Of a stretch of DNA of 64,000 nucleotides, positions 33,352 through 42,398 are shown piece by piece (position 1 is the first letter of the stretch; each line of letters begins with the position of its first letter). Below the pieces are notes generated by a model, which was not told where the DNA came from, searched no databases, and saw only the letters and a program-made list of their open reading frames with translations. The stretch is from an uncultured Gemmataceae bacterium (GTDB lineage: Bacteria > Planctomycetota > Planctomycetia > Gemmatales > Gemmataceae). The translations under genes and the position numbers were made by a program. Location of the stretch: NCBI GenBank assembly GCA_937923405.1, contig CALDUY010000039.1:1-64000 (forward strand), given 5' to 3'.

Positions 33352-34119
33352 TCATTGCAGCAGTGTTCCACAGTGTGGGCACGACTCCGCGAAGGCTAGA
33401 CGTTGACCGGCACAACGCGGACAGGCCGCTAGATGTCCTGGCGGTCGGAAGATGAAATAGAAAACAACGAAGACGCCCAGAGTCAGTGGAACCAGCAGAG
33501 GCAAGTAGGGCCAAGGACGCAACGCCCGAGCCTTGGCATCGCGAGCCAGCCAGTACATCAGCCAGGTTGAATAGGCCAAAAACCCGCCACACTGAGCCAG
33601 AATGATCTTGGTGTAACTGCCTTCCACCTGTTCGTGGAGCAAGGAGTCGATGCCGCCTAGCCCACCGCCGAGGTTTAACGGTGCCAGGCCACCGACCATC
33701 TGCCGAACTTTTTGCCGATGACTGTCGATGCTCCACCAGGCATACAGCGCGACCACCACCCACAGCCCCGCGACACAACCCCAGAACGGCAGCCATTCCT
33801 TCCGCGAGGGCAGTCGTACTCTGTCCTCCTCGGGATCGCGATATTCGACCTTCGGACTAGAAGCGTCTTCTTCGGGAAAAGGCACTTCAACCGCTCCGCG
33901 AAGTCGGAATTTGGTCGCTCGGCGCGGAGGTGGTGGCGGTTCAGCTCGCGCTGGCTTCGCTGGTACCGCAGAAGACGGCACCTCGTCCGTATCTGCTCCC
34001 ATCACTTCGCCCGTCAGCGGATGAAACAGCGTGTCACACTCCGGACAGGCCAGGAAGCCGGCTGCCTCTTCATAACGAAACCGGACTGTAGCTCGACATC
34101 GAGGGCAGTCGGCCTGCAT
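33352..34119 (-). CDS. Membrane protein with zinc ribbons at both ends
   Basis: A 255-residue protein. ATG 34119 is chosen because AGGAGG lies 7 bases upstream and MQADCPRC follows. The N-terminal zinc ribbon has CPRC and, 18 residues on, CPEC. A Pro-rich linker follows, then three hydrophobic helices (WGCVAGLWVVVALYAWW; IILAQCGGFLAYSTWLMYWLA; LPLLVPLTLGVFVVFYFIF), and a second ribbon CPRC...CPHC at the extreme C-terminus. No family is recognised. The linker shares the PAKPAR word with the adjacent PLD-like protein. It lies between the CapK-like and PLD-like genes in the same transcript. Confidence 0.65.
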   Translation of the reverse strand: MQADCPRCRATVRFRYEEAAGFLACPECDTLFHPLTGEVMGADTDEVPSSAVPAKPARAEPPPPPRRATKFRLRGAVEVPFPEEDASSPKVEYRDPEEDRVRLPSRKEWLPFWGCVAGLWVVVALYAWWSIDSHRQKVRQMVGGLAPLNLGGGLGGIDSLLHEQVEGSYTKIILAQCGGFLAYSTWLMYWLARDAKARALRPWPYLPLLVPLTLGVFVVFYFIFRPPGHLAACPRCAGQRLAFAESCPHCGTLLQ

Positions 34120-34145
34120 GACCGGCCTCCTGAGAACCAATCGCC

Positions 34146-35552
34146 TCACTGTAGAATCTTTGTCGCGTTCATCTTGCCAGTCATCGGGGCGAGCGACAAG
34201 GTCGGTGCCACCGTCGAGCGACTGAAGATAAACTTGCCGGAGGCGGCACGAGGCAAATCTCCTACTTCAACAATCTCACAAGTAGCACAAGCGCCGAGAT
34301 GCTCGCGTGTGGCTTGTCGGAGGTACTCGCCGTCCTGGAGTGGGTCATAGTCGATCCCTGGAACCAGTTGATAGACAACGTGTCCGACTCGATCTTGCAG
34401 AATGCGAACCTGTCCCAGATTGGGTCGATGTGCTACGACGTAGGTAGCCAGAAAGACCCCCGAGACGAGTCGGCCATCGGCACCAACCAGGAAGTCGGTG
34501 GTACGGCCCGCGACTCGTTCTAGTCGGGGCAGATTACGGCCACAGGGACACGATCCCTCGGCCCAGCTGGCCATGTCGCCGATGCGATAACGGATCAACG
34601 GCATCGCTGGATTCAGCAGATCAGTCACCAGAACACTGCCGAGTTGTCCGGGCCTCGAAACCCCCTCCAGTTCGAGATACAGTCCCTCCGCCATAACATG
34701 CAGTCCCTGATGGGCCTCGCACTCACTAGCGAGGACGCTGACTTCACGACAGCCGTACCGATTGAACACTTCGCAGCCGAAGACTCGTTCGAGCAAGGCA
34801 CGATCATTGTCTTCCAGCACCTCGGCAGAAGTAATGAGCGAGTGCGGTGAAGGCACGGTTCGTCCAGTCGCCTCCAACCACTGGGCGAAGACCACGGCAG
34901 CCCGAGCGTAAGCCTGAATCACCTTCGGACGATAACTTGCTAGTGTGCGGCGAAAGCTCTCCATGGTCTCTTCGGTCAGGCAGGCGGCGTCGAGCCAGCG
35001 TGGTTCGCCCAACAAGGAATCGCGCAGCCGCGAGCGCCAATCGGAGCCAGGCCGATCGCGCGGTGCCCCCCAGATGACGGCAGCGCGATCGCCGAGTTCC
35101 CAGCCTGCCCAACGGTTATGCCGCAATGTCGCCGCCGCTCGGGAACACTTGCGATCGCGACAGAGGTAAAAGGTGATCGGCGTACCCGTCGATCCTCCCG
35201 TCTGGTTGCGAATCCGGTCCGCACGAGGCCAATTTCGCGCGAGCATCGACTCCCAGTGCTGTTGTAGATCGCTTTTCTCCAGAATGGGCAGGGCGCGAAA
35301 ATCATCCAACGAACGTATCTCTTTGGGACTGAATCCGACTTCATCGAACCGTTGGCGATAGAACGGGCACTCCTGGTAGGCATAGTTCAACAGACTTTGC
35401 AATCTTGACCATTGCAGAGCGTGTAACTCGTCTTTAGAAAGCCATTGGGTTCGCTCGAACTCTCGCTGATAAGCCAAAGTCGCCAATTCACTGCGTCGCC
35501 ACAGAGCCAACGGATAGCAAACGCGACGAATGAACGAGGCTGAGATCGGCAT
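34146..35552 (-). CDS. CapK/PaaK-type adenylate-forming enzyme
   Basis: A 468-residue member of the phenylacetate-CoA ligase/CapK group of the ANL superfamily. Visible parts are LLNYAYQECPFYRQRFDEVGF, the ATP-binding loop QTGGSTGTPITFYLCRD, VIWGAPRDRPGSD, FNRYGCREVSVLASEC and PLIRYRIGDMASW followed by CPCGRNLPRLERVAGR. CapK-like proteins are common in capsule and exosortase-linked polysaccharide loci, where a role in activating an acyl or amino group for sugar decoration is suspected but unproven. GGAG precedes the ATG. It sits 20 bases after the asparagine-synthase-like gene. Confidence 0.85.
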   Translation of the reverse strand: MPISASFIRRVCYPLALWRRSELATLAYQREFERTQWLSKDELHALQWSRLQSLLNYAYQECPFYRQRFDEVGFSPKEIRSLDDFRALPILEKSDLQQHWESMLARNWPRADRIRNQTGGSTGTPITFYLCRDRKCSRAAATLRHNRWAGWELGDRAAVIWGAPRDRPGSDWRSRLRDSLLGEPRWLDAACLTEETMESFRRTLASYRPKVIQAYARAAVVFAQWLEATGRTVPSPHSLITSAEVLEDNDRALLERVFGCEVFNRYGCREVSVLASECEAHQGLHVMAEGLYLELEGVSRPGQLGSVLVTDLLNPAMPLIRYRIGDMASWAEGSCPCGRNLPRLERVAGRTTDFLVGADGRLVSGVFLATYVVAHRPNLGQVRILQDRVGHVVYQLVPGIDYDPLQDGEYLRQATREHLGACATCEIVEVGDLPRAASGKFIFSRSTVAPTLSLAPMTGKMNATKILQ

Positions 35553-35571
35553 TGAGGGTACTCCAATCGTG

Positions 35572-37407
35572 CTAGATCCGCATCTGAGCTAGGGAACGTT
35601 GGTGAGCGGAAGCGAACTGGACTGGTTCGCGGTCAACAAATAAGCGATGCCAAGTGTCGTAAACGAGTAACGTGGACAGGAACCAAGTTGGTTTGTGCAG
35701 CACACGTTGGAGCGTGGCGCGATCGACAAAGGCGTATTCTCCGATGCGATCAACCAGTCGTCGCAGTTGGCCATCACGCGACAGCCAAGCGAAGATCGGT
35801 TGGCCGAAACCGAGTTTCACGCGGTGAGCCAGTTCCGCCGGAGCGTGACGGGTCAAGGCTCGCTTGAGTAGATCCTTTGGACGGCGGAAGCGGAACCGCA
35901 CCGACTCGGGCAGATTCAGGGCGAAACGAAGCATGCGAGAATCGAGGAAGGGACAGAGCAGATCCAGCCCCGCTCGGTGAAACGCGGTGGACCACAACCC
36001 GGCGCTGTCCATCGCTTCGCCGAGGAAGCCGACTGCATGCATCCGCTGAAGAGGATCATTGGGGATCTTGTATTGATCCAATAGTGAGCGTCGTTCTTCG
36101 GTAGCCTGGAGAATTGCTGCTCGACCAAAGCAGGCTTCGACAGCGGACAAATCCGCGAACATCGCCACCCGATTGACCGGATGATCGAGCCAGTTCCAAT
36201 CCTCAAGCCGATCGGCAAATCGCAGAGTGTGTGCCAGCCGATCGAAGCCGAGCAGCTCCGTGATTTGTGCGGCTAGTCCGCGTAGCGATCGGGTGGGTAG
36301 CAGTTTCCGCAACACTTGAGCATTGTGAACCTGGTTGGCCAGCCCGACACCAAAGAGACTGTCGGCTCCCTCGCCGCAAATTCCGGTCGCGACCCCATCC
36401 GCCGCCATCGCTCGGGCCAGATGACCAAAGTAAGCACTTTGAACGTGATTGAGCGGCTCTGCCGTCGTCTCCAAAGTGTCCAGCAGGTAGGTCTCATACG
36501 GGGCATCGGCGGGGATCAGTCGATGCACGGTGCCCAGCATCCGACTCGCGGTCATTGCATAATCGGTGTCCGGCCAAGTGTGCGGGTGATCGACACAGAT
36601 CGAGTAGCTGGTTGGTAGGCGAGGCTTTGGCCAGATGGCCGAATTCCAGATCGCTTGCAGATAGGAACTATCAACGCCTCCTGACAGCAGGTTGCAAGCC
36701 GATGGTCGTAGCGAGCGGCCATCGGCGAGGATCGTCGCCATGACCGCATCGAGTTGCTCGACCGCGATGACCTCGGGGATAGGATTGTCGATCAGATCGG
36801 CGAAGGTGTGCCGCTGCCGCCGAGTCAGACCGCGCTGATCCCAGATGAGTTCCTCTCCGGGTAAGAGACGAAAATGATCGGCAAACAGCGTCTCGCGACC
36901 AGGAACACAGCGAAACAGAAAGAACGACGGTAGAGCGTCGCGATTGGGCAGGGCAGCCGAACCGGTGAGTTCGACTAATTCGGCAAGGTTGCCAGCGAAG
37001 AGCATCCCTTCGGAGCAAGTGTGATAGTATGTCGATCCGGAACCGATTAAATTACGATAAAGGATGACACGATTGGCCTGACTATCGCACAGAGCCAGCG
37101 TGAACGACCCGTCGAGTGCGTCCACATCCAACTCGCCGGTTTCCAGGTAGTGGCAGCGCAGCTCCTCGGCGAGACGTTCCAGATCAAGCGGAGCAGACGA
37201 ACCGCGTGGTCTGGCATAGCCACGTAGCAAGATGGCTAGGCCGTCCCAAGTAAAGAGTCGGGCTATTGCTGGCGCACCGCGGAGGAAGAGTTCGGCACGC
37301 TCACCGATCCAGCCCCAATCTTCGCCAATTGTCTCAGCTGGAGGCGGCGTGAAGCGACCGCCTTCGCAGCGCCGCCAGATCCCCCCGAGATAGCTCTTGT
37401 GGTTCAT
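35572..37407 (-). CDS. Asparagine-synthase-like amidotransferase lacking the N-terminal Cys
   Basis: A 611-residue AsnB-family protein. The N-terminal half has a class II glutamine amidotransferase-like fold (DALDGSFTLALCDSQANRVILYRNLIGSG), and the C-terminal half is the ATP-pyrophosphatase synthetase domain (NLLSGGVDSSYLQAIW, ICGEGADSLFG, CPFLDSRMLRFAL). ATG 37407 has AGGAGGG upstream. From it the protein starts MNHKSYLGG, so the nucleophile that should be Cys2 is Asn; no nearby start supplies a Cys. The glutaminase is therefore probably inactive, and the synthetase half would use ammonia or another amine. In polysaccharide clusters such enzymes amidate uronic acids or similar groups. It follows the flippase gene closely. 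Confidence 0.85.
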   Translation of the reverse strand: MNHKSYLGGIWRRCEGGRFTPPPAETIGEDWGWIGERAELFLRGAPAIARLFTWDGLAILLRGYARPRGSSAPLDLERLAEELRCHYLETGELDVDALDGSFTLALCDSQANRVILYRNLIGSGSTYYHTCSEGMLFAGNLAELVELTGSAALPNRDALPSFFLFRCVPGRETLFADHFRLLPGEELIWDQRGLTRRQRHTFADLIDNPIPEVIAVEQLDAVMATILADGRSLRPSACNLLSGGVDSSYLQAIWNSAIWPKPRLPTSYSICVDHPHTWPDTDYAMTASRMLGTVHRLIPADAPYETYLLDTLETTAEPLNHVQSAYFGHLARAMAADGVATGICGEGADSLFGVGLANQVHNAQVLRKLLPTRSLRGLAAQITELLGFDRLAHTLRFADRLEDWNWLDHPVNRVAMFADLSAVEACFGRAAILQATEERRSLLDQYKIPNDPLQRMHAVGFLGEAMDSAGLWSTAFHRAGLDLLCPFLDSRMLRFALNLPESVRFRFRRPKDLLKRALTRHAPAELAHRVKLGFGQPIFAWLSRDGQLRRLVDRIGEYAFVDRATLQRVLHKPTWFLSTLLVYDTWHRLFVDREPVQFASAHQRSLAQMRI

Positions 37408-37453
37408 CCCTGGAACCCTCCTAATTCCAAATGCGAAGACAAGCGCGTTTCCT

Positions 37454-38911
37454 TCAAACCGTAGACTGTATCGAGGCATGACTAGGCAGCGCAGCAGACA
37501 CCAGATGACGCAGCAACAACTTTTCTTCCGCGGTCACCAGGTTGAGCAGCCAAGCTGCTAACGGGCCGCACAAGAGCAAGACCGACTTGGCAACGATTCC
37601 CCACACCGAGAGCGGAAAGCCCCAGCCCAAAGCCAGCAAAACGATCGCAAGGGTGAATAATCCAGCTAGTCGCCTCCACTCATAGTCAACATAGAAGATC
37701 CGTTGAGTTGCCGACCAAGTGGTAATTAAGAGTACGGCAAATCCTAACACCGTGGCCAGGGCCGCCCCGTGAATGCCAAGCCAGGGAATGAACACGGCGT
37801 AGCAAAGCAACATAGCTAAGGTGGCATAAACCGTGACCGCCAGCTTCAGGCTGGTTCGACGCCGCAGAAAGAACGCCGCGTCCATCAGTGTAGCCGCCGC
37901 CTGCAAGCCGCACGCCAAGACGATGGGCGGAACCACTGCCGCTGCCACGCTCCAGCGAGCCCCGCCCAGCAACGTTAGCAGTTCCTGAGCAAACAAACAC
38001 ACTGCCAACCCAGCGAACAAGTACGCCGCCATCACTCGGGTGAACACCTGGCCGAAGATACGCGGCGCATCGTTTTCTTTTGCGACCGCGTACATCCGCG
38101 AACTCCAGACCATGTAGAACGGCACCAGACTCGTCAGGCGAGCGATCATCGCCAGTTTGTAACCGACCGCATAAATGCCGATTTCCGCCAGGGTGGCCCA
38201 GCCTCGAAGCACGAAGCGATCCCCGTTGTGCAGCACGAAAAAGCAGAGGCCGCCTGGCAACAAGGGCAGCGCAAAGGCCAGCATCTCGCGAACGTGCAGC
38301 CAACTCGGCCAGGCGATCCCCCGAGCGAGTTCTCGCCCCGAGAGCAGCAAGCCGAAGCCCAGTCCTACCAGTGCCGTCGCCGACAGCGCCCCAGCCACGC
38401 CCCAATTTAGAAGGCGGATGAGTACGAAGCATAAGCCGACGCGAACCACAAATTGAGCTACTACTACGAGGGTATAAGTCGCTGATTCAATCCGTGCCTG
38501 GATCAACGTCAACGGCAATAGGCTAAACGGTTCGAGCAGAATGCCGGCCACGGCGAGATACAGCAGCCAAGCTGGCACCTCGTCGCTGCTGAGCCACGGT
38601 GTCAGCACCCCAAAAATCAAAGCCCCAATCAGAGCAGCCGTCGCGATTAACAGATAAGCCGTGGTCACGACGCGGCGACGTTCGAGTTCCTCGCCCGCTT
38701 GTTGATAGAAGGTAAACAAGGCCTGGCGAAAACCGCCTAGGAGCAACAGCGTTCCGACCGTCTCGGCCAGCCTTCCGACGAGTTCGAGAACACCATTGTC
38801 CGCCTCGCTAAGACAGCGGAGATAGAGCGGTAGTAGCACGAACCCACCGGCCTGCACTAGCAGAGTCGCCAGGCCATACGTCGCCGCATGTTTCAGAAAC
38901 GATCGATCCAT
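37454..38911 (-). CDS. Polysaccharide flippase (Wzx-like, MATE/MOP superfamily)
   Basis: A 485-residue inner-membrane protein with 12-14 hydrophobic helices. It begins HAATYGLATLLVQAGGFVLLPLYLRCLSEADNG, a classic O-unit flippase start, and continues with repeated Leu/Ala-rich spans and few charged residues. ATG 38911 is chosen over an upstream frame extension because GAGG precedes it and the extension is not hydrophobic. It would move lipid-linked repeat units across the inner membrane for the O-antigen-polymerase-like protein encoded just upstream. It lies between that gene (14 bases) and the AsnB-like gene. Confidence 0.9.
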   Translation of the reverse strand: MDRSFLKHAATYGLATLLVQAGGFVLLPLYLRCLSEADNGVLELVGRLAETVGTLLLLGGFRQALFTFYQQAGEELERRRVVTTAYLLIATAALIGALIFGVLTPWLSSDEVPAWLLYLAVAGILLEPFSLLPLTLIQARIESATYTLVVVAQFVVRVGLCFVLIRLLNWGVAGALSATALVGLGFGLLLSGRELARGIAWPSWLHVREMLAFALPLLPGGLCFFVLHNGDRFVLRGWATLAEIGIYAVGYKLAMIARLTSLVPFYMVWSSRMYAVAKENDAPRIFGQVFTRVMAAYLFAGLAVCLFAQELLTLLGGARWSVAAAVVPPIVLACGLQAAATLMDAAFFLRRRTSLKLAVTVYATLAMLLCYAVFIPWLGIHGAALATVLGFAVLLITTWSATQRIFYVDYEWRRLAGLFTLAIVLLALGWGFPLSVWGIVAKSVLLLCGPLAAWLLNLVTAEEKLLLRHLVSAALPSHASIQSTV

Positions 38912-38925
38912 GTCGCCTCGAATCT

Positions 38926-40188
38926 CTAGGCTTGCACTGGCAGAGTCGGATAGTCGAATTCCGACGGAGCGAAGGTCGCTTCGTAGCCAACTTCCTGTCG
39001 CTTGCGAAGACAGCACACGGCGACGGCACTGAAGGCAGCGAGCCATTGCCAGTTGTACCGGAACAGATTGTGGCCCGCCCAACCCATGACTAGCATGAGA
39101 AAGACGTTGATGGTCACCGCGCGAGAGAGTTGATAGACGAAGTCATGCTGAACCAACTCTGGGACGGTGAGACGCTTGGTCTCGCGCCAGTTGAGCCAAA
39201 AACACAGGACCAAGAGCAATAAGGCCAGAGCCCCCAGGGCACCGAGTTCGGAGAGAACTTGGCCGTATAGATTGTGCGCCTGGCCGCCGCGTCCGGTGAC
39301 ATAGGCGAAAGACGACGGCCCGTGTCCCAACAGCGGCGAGGATTGCCAGACATAGACACCCCAAAGAAACCCTTCGAGCCGACCATCCGCCGAAGTTTGA
39401 GCATTGGCCGGTCCACGCGATGAATCAACAATGGTGAGATAACGGTTTTGCAAATCCTCGGGCAGGGCGACGCTGAGTATGAGAAACGCCAGCCCGCCGA
39501 TCACGCTCGCGGACAGAATCGCCAGCAGTTTACGTTTAGCGCTGCCCAGGTAGAGCAACGCGCCGAGCAGACAGGTGCCCATAAAACCGGCTCGCGACCC
39601 GGTCAGCAGAATGCACATCAACGCCAACCCAATGAAGCCGAGCATCAAGAGACGAGGCACTCGCCGAGGTCGTTCGTTCCAGAACGGTAAGACCATCGGT
39701 AAGGCATACAGCAGTGTGGAAGCGAAGAAGTTGGGATCGCTGAAGGTCACATCGACACCGATCATTCGCCGAGTGCCCATGCGCCACTGGTATCGACCAC
39801 AAAGAAACTCCCAAAAGGAGTGCATAGTATACAGACCGATCGAGGCCATGAACATCAGGGCCAGCAACCGCAGACTCTTCTCCTCGCGCACTGTGGTGAT
39901 GACCAGGATGTAAAACACAGCCACCTTGCAGAAATTGTCGACGACTTCCGTAGGACCGGGTTTGCTCGCATAGGGACTCAGCAACCATGAGGCCGCCAGC
40001 ACCAGGGCAAATATGAGCAAGGCCAGATGATTGCGATTAAAGGAGAATCCCTTACCCGGAGAGACGAACCAGACCAGCAACATCAGTAACATGTAACCGC
40101 GTTCCAGCTGCATCGCTCCCAAAGTCGGCCAGACCTCGAATGGGCGATGCACATAGAGCCACATGTAGCCGCCTAATAGCCAAATCAT
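38926..40188 (-). CDS. O-antigen polymerase/ligase-family membrane protein (Wzy-like)
   Basis: A 420-residue protein with about ten membrane helices and a long periplasmic loop, typical of the O-antigen ligase/polymerase superfamily. The signature block is LLTGSRAGFMGTCLLGALLYLG, followed by a loop containing GRLEGFLWGVYVWQSSPLLGHGPSSF and AHNLYGQVLSELGALG; the HNLYxQ motif is typical. ATG 40188 is preferred because it lies just after the glycosyltransferase stop with AGGT before it. It would join repeat units in the periplasm. Confidence 0.88.
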   Translation of the reverse strand: MIWLLGGYMWLYVHRPFEVWPTLGAMQLERGYMLLMLLVWFVSPGKGFSFNRNHLALLIFALVLAASWLLSPYASKPGPTEVVDNFCKVAVFYILVITTVREEKSLRLLALMFMASIGLYTMHSFWEFLCGRYQWRMGTRRMIGVDVTFSDPNFFASTLLYALPMVLPFWNERPRRVPRLLMLGFIGLALMCILLTGSRAGFMGTCLLGALLYLGSAKRKLLAILSASVIGGLAFLILSVALPEDLQNRYLTIVDSSRGPANAQTSADGRLEGFLWGVYVWQSSPLLGHGPSSFAYVTGRGGQAHNLYGQVLSELGALGALALLLLVLCFWLNWRETKRLTVPELVQHDFVYQLSRAVTINVFLMLVMGWAGHNLFRYNWQWLAAFSAVAVCCLRKRQEVGYEATFAPSEFDYPTLPVQA

Positions 40189-40192
40189 GCGT

Positions 40193-41377
40193 CTACCTAT
40201 CTGCAAAGGAGAAAGAATAGTTCAACCGTCGACGTGTCTGGATCACATCAGCGAGTACTTGCACCAGTTGACGAGCCGAACGCCGATTGTCATAGCGTTG
40301 CCGTGCGATGGTCACATAGGCGCTTGCCTCGTCGTACCACGGGTTGTGAAGCGCCTCGCGCAGTCCGGTCTCCAGGGCAGTCACGCTACCCGTCTCTACC
40401 ATCCGTGATGGAGTACCGTGCAGCACTTCCCGTAACCCGGGACAGTTTGAGCCGAGTACCGGTACGCCGACGCACAGGGCCTCCATCGAGATTAACGAGG
40501 AGGCCTCCCACAGAGACGGTGTCACGACCAGATCGAGTTGTTCCAGCACAGGGCGAACGTCGGGAACAAAGTCACGCAGCGTCACGAATCGTGTCAGTCG
40601 GCGCTGTTCAATCGTCGCGGCGTATTCGCGGCGATAATCTCCGGAACCAAAGGCGACCAGGTGAAACGGCGGCACACTACCATAACGGACCAAGCGTTCG
40701 ATCGCGTCCAGCAACAGCGGAAAGCCCTTTTCCGGCATGAACCGGCCCAAGAACCCTAGCAAGGTCGTGTCGTCGTCGAGACCGAGTTCGTCGCGGAGCG
40801 TGAAGCTAGATTGGTCCGATTGTTCCGCGAAGCGTTCGGTGTCAATGCCGTTGGAAATAGTGTAAATTCGCGAGCTGTGACGTCGCAGATTGGGGAAGTA
40901 GTGCAGCAAATTCTGTCGCGAATCTTGACTGACCACGATCACCGCTGCCGCCTGAGCCAGCACCTGACCGAGGAGCCAGCGTTTCGACATGCCCAGCAAA
41001 CCAGCGAACTGAGCCTGGCGAAGCGGTTCATGCAAGGTGACGAGGAACGGCACTTTCTGTCCCAGGCAAGCAAGCCCGGCATGCGCTGCTGCTGTCATGC
41101 CGTGAGCATGAACGGCCTGGAACCGTCCGGTCGCGACCAGAGAACGGAGCGGTCGCCACAAGGAACACTGCTTCCCCTGTCGAACAACCGGCAAGAACTC
41201 GGCCTGGGGCAACGTCTCGCGCAAGGGAGTAAGTGTCTCGTCATCCGGCACAACTAGAGTGCAGCGATACCCGGCCTCGATCAGAGCCGCGTGATTATAC
41301 CCCAGATGGGTGCGGATTCCACCGACTGGCCAGCGAGCAGCCAACAGCAGTTCAGACGGAAACGAGGACGTCGGCAT
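40193..41377 (-). CDS. Glycosyltransferase family 4-like
   Basis: A 394-residue GT-B glycosyltransferase. ATG 41377 has GGAAGGAG upstream and starts MPTSSFPSELLLAARWPVGGIRTHL, the typical GGxxxH N-terminal loop. The donor-binding half shows GFLGRFMPEKGFPLLLDAIERL and the acidic SLWEASSLISMEALCVGVPVLGS block, here with an E-x7-E (EASSLISME) pattern. The start overlaps the preceding gene by 26 bases. The sugar is not predictable. It belongs to the chain of consecutive glycosyltransferases building the exported glycan. Confidence 0.88.
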   Translation of the reverse strand: MPTSSFPSELLLAARWPVGGIRTHLGYNHAALIEAGYRCTLVVPDDETLTPLRETLPQAEFLPVVRQGKQCSLWRPLRSLVATGRFQAVHAHGMTAAAHAGLACLGQKVPFLVTLHEPLRQAQFAGLLGMSKRWLLGQVLAQAAAVIVVSQDSRQNLLHYFPNLRRHSSRIYTISNGIDTERFAEQSDQSSFTLRDELGLDDDTTLLGFLGRFMPEKGFPLLLDAIERLVRYGSVPPFHLVAFGSGDYRREYAATIEQRRLTRFVTLRDFVPDVRPVLEQLDLVVTPSLWEASSLISMEALCVGVPVLGSNCPGLREVLHGTPSRMVETGSVTALETGLREALHNPWYDEASAYVTIARQRYDNRRSARQLVQVLADVIQTRRRLNYSFSFADR

Positions 41378-42398
41378 CCTGTCGCTCCTTCCGTGGAGTA
41401 GCCTCGTCACCTGTGACGAGTTGGTAGACCGTCCGCATGGTGCGTTCGGTGGTAAACTCGGCGGCACGTTGGTGGGCGCGCTGGCCCAAGCGAGTGGCGG
41501 CCTGAGGATGATCTAGCACCCAGCGAATGGCTTTTCGCAGAGCTAACGGATCGCCATAGTCCACAATCAAGCCATCTTCACCATCACGGATCAAATCGAT
41601 CGCCCATTTGCGACCGACAGCGATAGTGGGCTTGCCCATGAACATGGCGTTCAAGCAGGTCTGCTGACCGCCGGAGTGCAGTAATCCCGCCTGCATCGGC
41701 ACGACGACGAGCTTGGCCCCGGCCATCGCCTGCCGGAAACCGGCCACGGTAGTCCCCTCGACGCGGACATGATCGGGAAGCGACACTCCCGCTAGTTGCT
41801 CAGGGCGAGTCGTGGCAATCCAAGTGGGAATCGCCAGGTCTCGAACCGCTTCGACAAGATTCGGATAATCCCGATCGTAATTACCGCCAGCAAAGAGATA
41901 CCCCTCGTCACGAATTTCGTAGGTGTAATCCGTCAACGTAGTGTGAAACGGAACGTACTCCAACAGGTGTGGTGGCAATTCAAAGACACGAGCATAGTCA
42001 CTGACCTCGTGACTCGCCCAGACCACAAAACGATGCGCGGAGCGAGCCGCCAACTTCAACCGTTGTTTCTTCAGCCAAGCACGCCAACGAGACGACGGCT
42101 CGTACCAGTTACAGTCGATGAGGACGTGCGGCTTGCGGCCCCAAGGTAGCAGAGCTTGTAGCCAGGCAAATAGCAACCCGCTCGCGCCGCCATCAGTGAC
42201 AACGCCTTGACACTGCTGACGTCGCAGAAACAGACGCACGGCGGCCAAGGAGCCGGTCAAGTCATGGGCCAACCCCCAACCGACGAGCCGGATCAGCCAG
42301 CGTGGCGGATGAGTCGGTCCGATGCAGATAGTGTGATCGCCCCAGAAGCGACCGGGTTTGCCAGGAATGTCGGTCAACACCGTTGCAGATCGTTGCAT
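41352..42398 (-). CDS. Glycosyltransferase, GT4-like
   Basis: A 348-residue protein more divergent than its neighbours. The C-terminal half has the GT-B donor fold (YLFAGGNYDRDYPNLVEAVRDL, AGAKLVVVPMQAGLLHSGGQQTCLNAMFMGKPTIAV, DGEDGLIVDYGDPLALRKAI). The usual E-x7-E is replaced by HSGGQQTCLNAMFMGKP, as seen in some GT4 relatives. The first third holds a hydrophobic stretch and a WYEPSSRWRAWLKKQRLKL segment that may bind membrane. GAGG precedes the ATG. It overlaps both flanking genes by about 25 bases. Confidence 0.8.
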   Translation of the reverse strand: MQRSATVLTDIPGKPGRFWGDHTICIGPTHPPRWLIRLVGWGLAHDLTGSLAAVRLFLRRQQCQGVVTDGGASGLLFAWLQALLPWGRKPHVLIDCNWYEPSSRWRAWLKKQRLKLAARSAHRFVVWASHEVSDYARVFELPPHLLEYVPFHTTLTDYTYEIRDEGYLFAGGNYDRDYPNLVEAVRDLAIPTWIATTRPEQLAGVSLPDHVRVEGTTVAGFRQAMAGAKLVVVPMQAGLLHSGGQQTCLNAMFMGKPTIAVGRKWAIDLIRDGEDGLIVDYGDPLALRKAIRWVLDHPQAATRLGQRAHQRAAEFTTERTMRTVYQLVTGDEATPRKERQDADVLVSV

